Assembly (NCBI GenBank): GCA_003149835.1
Contig: QAMX01000076.1
Location: forward strand, 1 to 5,176
Length of the DNA stretch: 5,176 nt
DNA from: Clostridiales bacterium
GTDB taxonomy: Bacteria > Bacillota > Clostridia > Oscillospirales > QAMX01
Direction of reading: 5' to 3'
Below, in pieces: positions 1-4,111 of this stretch; within the stretch, counting starts at the first letter, position 1, and each line of letters begins with the position of its first letter. The notes beneath the pieces were generated by a model. It made no database searches, was not told the origin of the DNA, and saw only the letters and a list, made by a program, of their open reading frames with translations. The position numbers and the translations under genes are program-made.

Positions 1-2
1 CC

Positions 3-68
3 GGTGAACCGGAATTTACAGCCGCGGTTTTTACGGTTATAAAAACGGACACGCCGCTGTATAAATAA
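3..68 (+). CDS. 3' end of an unidentified upstream gene (partial)
   Basis: An open frame enters from the left edge in frame 3 and stops at TAA (66-68), giving 21 residues that end in TVIKTDTPLYK. The other two plus-strand frames meet stops early (TGA at 5-7 and TAA at 40-42), so this frame is the best candidate for the tail of a preceding gene. The alternating hydrophobic pattern (AAVFTVIKTD) suggests a terminal beta strand, but too little is visible to name a family. It lies in the same direction as the carboxypeptidase gene 130 bases downstream and may share its transcript. In clostridia the carboxypeptidase/rluB pair is often preceded by scp or sporulation genes; that is background knowledge and I cannot confirm it here. 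Confidence 0.55.
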   Translation, partial: GEPEFTAAVFTVIKTDTPLYK

Positions 69-70
69 GT

Positions 71-168
71 TAGGACAGAGGCCCTCGAAACGGGTTTCGC
101 GCCGTGGCACACGGCGATTTCCGTGATCTCGCGGAACGCGTGCGCCATAGCAAAGCGCGCCTGTCCTG
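71..168. other. Multi-hairpin structured spacer element, candidate cis-acting RNA or folded DNA repeat
   Basis: The spacer between the upstream stop and the carboxypeptidase start can fold almost entirely into paired segments. An outer 7-bp stem pairs 72-78 (AGGACAG) with 161-167 (CTGTCCT). Inside it four hairpins follow one another: 86-90 with 95-99 (CGAAA/TTTCG, 4-base loop); 100-106 with 110-116 (CGCCGTG/CACGGCG, GCA loop); 119-125 with 130-136 (TTCCGTG/CGCGGAA, one G-U pair, 4-base loop); and 140-145 with 155-160 (GTGCGC/GCGCGC, one G-U pair, 9-base loop). It resembles a five-way junction. There is no T-tract after it, so it is not an ordinary intrinsic terminator, and it ends about 30 bases before the GTG start. 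I do not recognise a known riboswitch or tRNA. The pairing is seen directly; function as RNA or DNA is inference, and either strand could be the active one. Confidence 0.45.
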
Positions 169-185
169 CTGATCACCGATTATAC

Positions 186-190
186 GGGGG
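186..190 (+). promoter_or_regulatory. Ribosome binding site of the carboxypeptidase gene, within a possible hairpin loop
   Basis: A GGGGG run sits 8 bases before the GTG start at 199. ATAC (182-185) can pair with GTAT (190-193), and TCAC (173-176) with GTGA (199-202), which would place the ribosome site in a loop and the start codon in a stem. The site supports the GTG start; a regulatory meaning of the pairing is only a suggestion. Confidence 0.5.
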
Positions 191-198
191 TATCCGAT

Positions 199-1284
199 GT
201 GAGACTGAGGCGATTTTCCGGGTTGGCGCTGCTGCTGGCGCTGACGCTGCCGCTGGCGATGCCTGCGGCGGCGGCTGCGCCCTCCGTTTCCGCGCAGGCG
301 TATGTGCTGTACGACGCGGATACCGGCGAGGTCTATGCCTCGCGCGAGGCGCATAAACGTCTGCCGTGCGCAAGCACGACAAAGATCATGACCGCGCTGG
401 TCGCGCTCGAACAGCTGCCGCTTGACGCAAGCGTCACGGTTGCCAGAGAGCATACGCTGGCCGAGGGCTCGCGGATGTATCTCCGAGACGGTGAAACCGT
501 CTCGGTTTCAGATCTGCTGTACGGGCTTTTGCTCGCCAGCGGCAACGACGCGGCCGTTGCCCTTGCAGACGCGGCGGCAGGGTCAACGGAACGGTTCGCC
601 GCGCTGATGAACCAAAAGGCGGCGGCGCTCGGCCTGCGGGACACGCATTTTACCAATCCGAGCGGGCTGCACGACGCCGAGCATTATTCCTCCGCATATG
701 ATCTCGCCGTGCTGATGGCGGCGGCGATGAAAAATGAAGACTTTGCCAAAATAACCGGCACGCGGGAAGTGGTTCTTACCGGGCGGACGCTTGCCAACCA
801 CAACAAGCTCCTGCACACGGTACAGGGCGTCGACGGGGGAAAGACCGGCTATACCAAGGCGGCCGGCCGCTGTCTGGTTTCGACGGCGCTGCGCAACGGC
901 CGGCGGCTGATCGCAGTGACCATCAACGCGCCGAGCGATTGGAGCGACCATGCGAAGCTGTATGATTACGGCTTTTCGCAGTATACAGAGCAGGTTCTGT
1001 CGGCAGGAGGCGCTTTTGAAGCGCGGCTCACGGTCGTCGGCGGCGTCGGAGAAAGCGTCGCGCTCGCCTCTGAAAAAGTCGGCGTCTATCTGACCGCCGC
1101 CGAAAAAGCCGCCTTGGAGCGCGTCGTTTATCTCCCGCGGTTTGAATATGCGCCGCTCATACAGGGGCGCGCCGTCGGGCAGATTGTCTGGATGTATCAG
1201 GGGCATGTGCTCGCTTCGTCAAAGCTGTGCGTTGCGGAAGCGGTGGAAAACAGCTTTACAGTCAAAAACCGAGTGCTTTATTAG
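199..1284 (+). CDS. D-alanyl-D-alanine carboxypeptidase (low-molecular-weight PBP, peptidase S11 / DacA-DacF type)
   Basis: This 361-residue secreted enzyme should remove the terminal D-alanine from peptidoglycan pentapeptides outside the membrane and so limit cross-linking. All three penicillin-binding motifs are present: SxxK as S59-T-T-K62 (in ASTTKIMTAL, Ser59 the acyl-enzyme nucleophile), SxN as S114-G-N116, and KTG at 215-217 (in DGGKTGYT). Residues 1-27 form a signal peptide (MRLRR, then a Leu/Ala core, then an Ala-rich cleavage region). From about residue 265 a beta-rich C-terminal domain follows, as in DacF-type proteins. The end lacks an obvious amphipathic anchor helix, so the protein may be released or loosely bound. 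At 361 residues it is slightly short for the family. GTG at 199 is the only good start after the in-frame TAG at 148, with a GGGGG Shine-Dalgarno-like run at 186-190. Cys57 stands where many relatives have Pro before the ASTTK motif. rluB lies 144 bases downstream in the same direction. Confidence 0.95.
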   Translation: MRLRRFSGLALLLALTLPLAMPAAAAAPSVSAQAYVLYDADTGEVYASREAHKRLPCASTTKIMTALVALEQLPLDASVTVAREHTLAEGSRMYLRDGETVSVSDLLYGLLLASGNDAAVALADAAAGSTERFAALMNQKAAALGLRDTHFTNPSGLHDAEHYSSAYDLAVLMAAAMKNEDFAKITGTREVVLTGRTLANHNKLLHTVQGVDGGKTGYTKAAGRCLVSTALRNGRRLIAVTINAPSDWSDHAKLYDYGFSQYTEQVLSAGGAFEARLTVVGGVGESVALASEKVGVYLTAAEKAALERVVYLPRFEYAPLIQGRAVGQIVWMYQGHVLASSKLCVAEAVENSFTVKNRVLY

Positions 1285-1412
1285 CGCGCGCTGATTCTCC
1301 GAGGCAGATTTTTTGCCCGCCCCATTCCGCCCGTCTGCCGACGATTTGCGGGATAAAACTCAAAACGCGCGTCAGATCACAAAAATGCCTGTAATCGTAT
1401 CAGGCTGAAAAC

Positions 1413-1422
1413 AGGATGAGGG
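1413..1422 (+). promoter_or_regulatory. Ribosome binding site that fixes the TTG start of rluB
   Basis: AGGATGAGGG lies 6 bases before the TTG at 1429. The ATG contained in it (1416-1418) is in another frame, and the rluB frame is closed by a TGA at 1417-1419, so TTG is the only start compatible with the full S4 domain. Confidence 0.75.
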
Positions 1423-1428
1423 TTTCAT

Positions 1429-2178
1429 TTGAAGGAACGAGTACAAAAGATTATCGCCGAGCGCGGCGTTTGTTCGCGGCGCGCGGCGGAAAAACTGATC
1501 GCCGAGGGGCGGGTCAAGGTCAACGGGCGTAGAATTATTCTCGGCACCTCCTGCGACACCAAAAACGACCTGATTACCATCGACGGAAAACGAATCGCCG
1601 GCAAACGTCAGAAGGATGTGTATCTGCTCGTCTACAAGCCGCGCGGCTATGTCACCACCGCGGCGGACGACCGCGGCCGCAAGACGGTGATGGAGCTTGT
1701 CAAGGACGTCGCGGAGCGCGTCTATCCGGTCGGCCGGCTCGATATGGCCTCTGAGGGCCTGCTTCTGCTCACAAACGACGGCGAGGTCGCGCGCGTGCTG
1801 ACGCATCCTTCCTGCGGGGTGGAGAAGGAATACCATGTGACCGTTCTGGGCGACGTGGAAAAAGCGGTCCCGCTGTTTGAAGCGGGGATGACGCTGGACG
1901 ACGGATTCCGCACCGCGCCCGCGCGCGTGCGCATTTTAAAGCTCATCGACGAAAAAACGGTTCTGTCGCTCGTGATTACGCAGGGGCATAACCGCCAGAT
2001 CCGCAAAATGTGCGAGGCGGCAGGGCTTACGGTGCGGCGTCTCGTCCGCGTTGCGGAGGGCCGTATCAAGCTGGGCGACCTGAAACCCGGCGAGTGCCGT
2101 CCGGCCACCAAAAAGGAGATCGAGTATTTGCAGGGGCTGGCGGAAAAGGCCGGTCAGGCCGGCCGCGAGGACGCCTGA
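1429..2178 (+). CDS. rluB: 23S rRNA pseudouridine synthase, RsuA/RluB/RluE/RluF family
   Basis: This 249-residue cytoplasmic enzyme isomerises a specific uridine of rRNA to pseudouridine; by similarity to the RluB branch the target is probably helix 89 of 23S rRNA near the peptidyl-transferase centre. Residues about 2-48 form an S4 RNA-binding domain (ERGVCSRRAAEKLIAEGRV, then KVNG). The catalytic domain begins with VYKPRGYVTT (68-77) and contains the family signature VGRLDMASEGLLLLTNDG, in which Asp105 is the expected catalytic nucleophile. VEKEYHV (131-137) and the late QGHNRQIRKM motif (185-194) complete the family pattern. The start is TTG at 1429: an in-frame TGA at 1417-1419 excludes any earlier start, and AGGATGAGGG (1413-1422) lies at good distance. 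Length is normal for Firmicutes. The RluB assignment within the RsuA-like group is by general resemblance; target specificity is not proven. A convergent terminator hairpin lies about 75 bases after the stop. Confidence 0.93.
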   Translation: MKERVQKIIAERGVCSRRAAEKLIAEGRVKVNGRRIILGTSCDTKNDLITIDGKRIAGKRQKDVYLLVYKPRGYVTTAADDRGRKTVMELVKDVAERVYPVGRLDMASEGLLLLTNDGEVARVLTHPSCGVEKEYHVTVLGDVEKAVPLFEAGMTLDDGFRTAPARVRILKLIDEKTVLSLVITQGHNRQIRKMCEAAGLTVRRLVRVAEGRIKLGDLKPGECRPATKKEIEYLQGLAEKAGQAGREDA

Positions 2179-2248
2179 CGGGCTTGAACCGGTATTGCCG
2201 TAACGGAACGCGGCGCAAAGCATGCCTCTTGACGGTCGAAACCGTATC

Positions 2249-2288
2249 AAAAATCAGCCCTGCCGGATTTCTCAATCCGGCAGGGCTG
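2249..2288 (-). terminator. Intrinsic terminator between convergent gene groups
   Basis: A perfect 15-bp inverted repeat, CAGCCCTGCCGGATT (2255-2269) and its complement (2274-2288), encloses a 4-base loop TCTC. Read on the minus strand the stem is followed by A and then five T (2253-2249), so it best fits termination of the small-protein/lipoprotein transcript coming from the right. On the plus strand the stem is followed by an A-rich stretch, so it would only be a hairpin without a U-tract for rluB, although it could still protect the 3' end of that messenger. Confidence 0.85.
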
Positions 2289-2325
2289 AAAAATTACAAA
2301 AGAAAAAACTCAATAAAGATGCGGC

Positions 2326-2478
2326 TCAATAATTGTAACGAACCCGCCCCTCGTCGATTTTTTCACAGATGATCTCATAGAGTCCGGCGGTAAAGCGAAT
2401 GCCGGAGGGGTTAGCGCCGATCCCGTCACCGTGCGTATGGATCCATTCATGCAATCTTGTCGCAACAGGGCCGGTCAC
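2326..2478 (-). CDS. Small uncharacterised protein of 50 residues with an HEWIH motif
   Basis: I do not recognise this gene. It reads from GTG (2478-2476) to TGA (2328-2326). The start has a perfect Shine-Dalgarno AGGAGGA (2491-2485) at 6 bases spacing, the strongest ribosome site in the window. The lipoprotein gene ends at 2493, only 14 bases upstream, so the two are very probably co-transcribed and translationally coupled; the terminator follows 37 bases after the stop. The product is soluble-looking, with RLHEWIHTHGDG near residues 8-19, a central GIGANPSGIRFTAGLYEI and a helical tail ending in RVRYNY. HEWIH (10-14) formally fits the HExxH zinc-site pattern, but 50 residues is too short for a normal metalloprotease, so this may be chance. 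An in-frame ATG at 2496-2494 overlapping the upstream stop (ATGA) would give a 56-residue form; I prefer the GTG because the Shine-Dalgarno site would otherwise lie inside the gene. Confidence 0.75.
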   Translation of the reverse strand: MTGPVATRLHEWIHTHGDGIGANPSGIRFTAGLYEIICEKIDEGRVRYNY

Positions 2479-2484
2479 AACGGG

Positions 2485-2491
2485 TCCTCCT
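2485..2491 (-). promoter_or_regulatory. Consensus ribosome binding site of the 50-residue gene
   Basis: On the minus strand AGGAGGA directly follows the lipoprotein stop codon (2495-2493) and sits 6 bases before the GTG at 2478. It decides the preferred start and is the main evidence that this short frame is translated. Confidence 0.8.
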
Positions 2492-2492
2492 T

Positions 2493-3227
2493 TCATGATG
2501 TAAACGGGGGAACGGCGGTCAGTTCAAACGGGGCGTAGACGATTTCACGGCCCACATACAGGGCGATACGGTAAGCGCCCGGCGTGAAGGAATCCGCGTA
2601 GAGCGGGGATACCTCTCCGGAACTCATATAGGTGCGCGGCACCGTGACAATCGCGCAGTCCGAGGGCGGCGGCTCATAGCCTGGATCGTTTTCAGCAAAA
2701 ACCTGTTCGGTCCATCCGACAAGAAACCAATTCATATCACGCACTTCGCCCAGCCTTTCGAGCCGGATCCATTCGCCGTCGACGGCTTTTTCAATAAATC
2801 CTCTTTGCCAGACATAAAACGCTTTGCCGGAGTTGTTGTTGCGTACGGTACAGGTGATTTTGTCAAAATCGACCGGGTAAACGCTCTGCTCGGTCCAAGC
2901 TTCGATGTTGTCGTATTCCCGCTCAAAGTCAAGCTGCTCCTGCCGCAGCAGCCATTCCATTTCGCGCGGAGACGGTTTATAGGAAGTGACACCTATGGTG
3001 CGGTAGTTTTCGTCGAAAAGGTCGAGATTCGGCGTGCCGTCGTCAGCCGCATATGGGTAGGCTTTTGGCAGCTTGGGGGTAGGGGGCGTTCGTCTGCACG
3101 CGGTCAACAGCGGCAGCAGCAACAGCCCGCCGAGCGCAAGGAACGCCCATTGCCGGGCGCGCCGGAGAACGTCTGAACGACTCTCAGAGCGCTGAGCGCA
3201 TGTCTGTCTGTTCAACCAATCAAGCAT
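2493..3227 (-). CDS. Lipoprotein with an Ig-like domain, function unknown
   Basis: The 244-residue product has a long basic N-terminal region (about 25 residues), a hydrophobic stretch WAFLALGGLLLLPLL (27-41) and a lipobox LTAC with Cys44, predicting a lipid-anchored protein on the outer face of the membrane. A Pro-rich linker (RRTPPTPKLPK) leads to the folded part. Residues about 110-240 resemble the clostridial extracytoplasmic Ig-like domain family (my recollection: Big_14 type): VYPVDFDKITCTVRNNNSGKAF, then FIEKAVDGEWIRLERLGE, and near the end FTPGAYRIALYV followed by FELT. Such domains are often paired with other surface modules; no enzymatic motif is visible. The ATG at 3227 directly abuts AAGGAG (no spacing), while the TTG at codon 5 (3215) lies 12 bases from it, so the true start is uncertain. 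It has its own promoter 80-107 bases upstream and is followed after 14 bases by the 50-residue gene. Lipoprotein nature is well supported; the role is not known. Confidence 0.85.
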   Translation of the reverse strand: MLDWLNRQTCAQRSESRSDVLRRARQWAFLALGGLLLLPLLTACRRTPPTPKLPKAYPYAADDGTPNLDLFDENYRTIGVTSYKPSPREMEWLLRQEQLDFEREYDNIEAWTEQSVYPVDFDKITCTVRNNNSGKAFYVWQRGFIEKAVDGEWIRLERLGEVRDMNWFLVGWTEQVFAENDPGYEPPPSDCAIVTVPRTYMSSGEVSPLYADSFTPGAYRIALYVGREIVYAPFELTAVPPFTS

Positions 3228-3306
3228 CTCCTTCCGTGTGGATGTTCGGCGGCAGCCTGTTTCAATTTGCAGCCGCGACTGAGCAGATCAGCCTCATCCC
3301 TCCGTT

Positions 3307-3334
3307 TTTATAGGTATGGTATCCTTAATATCAA
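3307..3334 (-). promoter_or_regulatory. Sigma-A type promoter for the lipoprotein gene
   Basis: On the minus strand TTGATA (3334-3329) and TATAAA (3312-3307) are separated by 16 bases, each matching the -35 and -10 consensus at five of six positions. A start of transcription near 3300 would give a leader of about 70 bases before the ATG at 3227. It lies downstream of the small membrane protein gene, so it may add to read-through from that gene, after which I see no terminator. Confidence 0.65.
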
Positions 3335-3382
3335 GACAAATTATCATATCCTGTCGAACCGCCAAGCGAACGTTATCAAAGC

Positions 3383-3784
3383 TTACGTCTCTTTATGGCG
3401 GCGCACAAGCGCGTAAATCAGCCACGCTGAGTAACAGGCCATGACCGGCGAGGCTCGCCGAACGGAATCCCATATCATCCCGCCGAAGCTACCGGACGGA
3501 ATCCAGAGAAGCAGCAGGTACAGGAACGCCAGAAGCAGACTGACAGCGAGCAAAACGGCGGTGACGAGGTTCTTTTTTCGGAACAGCGATACGGCGCTCT
3601 CGTACAGAAACAAAAGGGCGCCGAACAGGAGCAGAGGAAAGAGAACTTCGGCAATGCTCCACGGAGAACAGACCATGAAGGTCTGCTGCCGGTATTCCGC
3701 CGCTTTGACGGCTGCCCGACTTCCGAATACAAACAGGGCGGAAGAGAGAACCAGAGCGGCAGAAAAGGATAAAATTCGTTTCAT
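3383..3784 (-). CDS. Small integral membrane protein with four predicted helices, function unknown
   Basis: The 133-residue product is very hydrophobic and I do not recognise its family. Helices are predicted at about 5-22, 44-66, 73-95 and 111-127. Basic clusters (K2-R3, RKK at 69-71, RRHK at 128-131) all fall on one side, giving both ends in the cytoplasm by the positive-inside rule. The first outside loop (R23-S43) carries most of the polar residues, and a Pro-Ser-Gly turn (96-98) follows the third helix. The ATG at 3784 has AGGTGG (3796-3791) at 6 bases spacing, and a strong promoter lies about 100 bases upstream. The lipoprotein gene follows in the same direction with no terminator between, so the products may work together at the membrane; this is inference from position only. 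No catalytic motif or transporter signature is seen. Confidence 0.8.
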   Translation of the reverse strand: MKRILSFSAALVLSSALFVFGSRAAVKAAEYRQQTFMVCSPWSIAEVLFPLLLFGALLFLYESAVSLFRKKNLVTAVLLAVSLLLAFLYLLLLWIPSGSFGGMIWDSVRRASPVMACYSAWLIYALVRRHKET

Positions 3785-3820
3785 AACGGTCCACCTGCTT
3801 TCAAGAAAATCTGGAAAACC

Positions 3821-3853
3821 CCGTTCATGGCGCGCGCTGGCGCGTGAGAACGG
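3821..3853 (-). other. Hairpin in the leader of the membrane protein gene
   Basis: CCGTTC (3821-3826) and GAACGG (3848-3853) are complementary and enclose a second pairing, CGCG (3831-3834) with CGCG (3841-3844). In the minus-strand messenger this stem lies between the predicted start of transcription (about 3875) and the ribosome site (3796-3791), and is followed by GGGGTTTTCC. It could be a weak attenuator or a stabilising leader structure; the short T-run makes efficient termination doubtful. Confidence 0.4.
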
Positions 3854-3881
3854 CTCGCCTTTATGAATAATTTTCCACTAT

Positions 3882-3910
3882 ATTAAACCAGAATTTTACA
3901 TAAAAGTCAA
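3882..3910 (-). promoter_or_regulatory. Extended -10 sigma-A promoter for the membrane protein gene
   Basis: On the minus strand TTGACT (3910-3905) and TTTAAT (3887-3882) stand 17 bases apart, each five of six to consensus, with TG one base before the -10 box (extended -10 element). The surroundings are strikingly AT-rich compared with the GC-rich genes. It begins 12 bases after the T-tract of the preceding terminator, giving a clean transcript boundary. Confidence 0.75.
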
Positions 3911-3922
3911 TAGTAAAAGTGC

Positions 3923-3970
3923 AAAAAATAAAAACCGTCTCGTCGGCGTTGTCACAGCCGAGACGGTTTT
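3923..3970 (-). terminator. Strong intrinsic terminator after the LRR gene and remnant
   Basis: A 12-bp stem pairs AAAACCGTCTCG (3931-3942) with CGAGACGGTTTT (3959-3970) around a 16-base loop that can add a short inner GC pairing. On the minus strand it ends in TTTTT-A-TTTTTT (3934-3923). It therefore ends the transcript of the leucine-rich-repeat gene. The plus-strand side also carries a T-rich flank (GGTTTTCAGTTTT), so it could act in both directions, though no plus-strand gene leads into it. Confidence 0.9.
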
Positions 3971-3975
3971 CAGTT

Positions 3976-4083
3976 TTACATTTCCGCGATTTCGCGGAGC
4001 GCGCGCAGAATGCCGAGCTTGCCGGATTCATACGTCAACGCGCCCTGCAAAAACACGCCCGCCGCCATGACGATCGGATCGGC
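3976..4083 (-). pseudogene. Orphan C-terminal-like reading frame, possible gene remnant or frameshifted small gene
   Basis: Between the LRR stop and the terminator a 35-codon frame runs from just after an in-frame TAA (4086-4084) to TAA (3978-3976). It encodes ADPIVMAAGVFLQGAL followed by TYESGKLGILRALREIAEM, a composition typical of a real amphipathic protein end and not of random sequence. The stop lies 5 bases from the terminator stem, as for a genuine last gene of an operon. The first ATG (4068-4066) would leave only 30 residues and has no ribosome site. In another frame an ATG at 4112-4110 overlaps the LRR stop and encodes MPPNIDCPVK; a single missing base near 4076-4087 would join the two into about 45 residues. 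I cannot name the family. It may be the tail of a gene whose front was lost, a frameshifted small gene, or less likely a chance frame. Confidence 0.45.
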
Positions 4084-4111
4084 TTAACCGGGCAGTCAAT
4101 ATTTGGGGGCA

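Noticed and set aside
72..167. tRNA-like cloverleaf (class II or selenocysteine tRNA), either strand
   Set aside because: The 7-bp closing stem and arm-like hairpins are suggestive, but there is no TTCRA T-loop, no D-loop GG, and the central hairpin has a 4-base (or 8-base) loop and not a 7-base anticodon loop.
69..168. Integron attC site suggested by GTTAGGA at 69 and the folded structure
   Set aside because: The matching RYYYAAC end is missing and no integrase or gene cassette lies nearby.
583..1206. 207-residue minus-strand open frame
   Set aside because: It lies fully opposite the carboxypeptidase, which has all three penicillin-binding motifs; the frame is a GC-rich shadow with Arg/Gly/Pro-rich low-quality protein.
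1303..1339. Terminator between the carboxypeptidase and rluB (GGCAGA/TCTGCC inverted repeat with a T-run)
   Set aside because: The stem is only 6 bp with a 25-base loop and the T-run lies inside the loop and not after the stem, so it does not fit an intrinsic terminator.
2231..2248. Second small hairpin (CGGT-CGAA-ACCG with flanking TTGA/TCAA) between rluB and the terminator
   Set aside because: Only about 4 clean base pairs plus a bulged extension; too weak to call a separate element next to the 15-bp stem.
3228..3300. Riboswitch in the lipoprotein leader
   Set aside because: Only 5-bp pairings (such as GCGGC with GCCGC) are visible and no known riboswitch core is recognisable.
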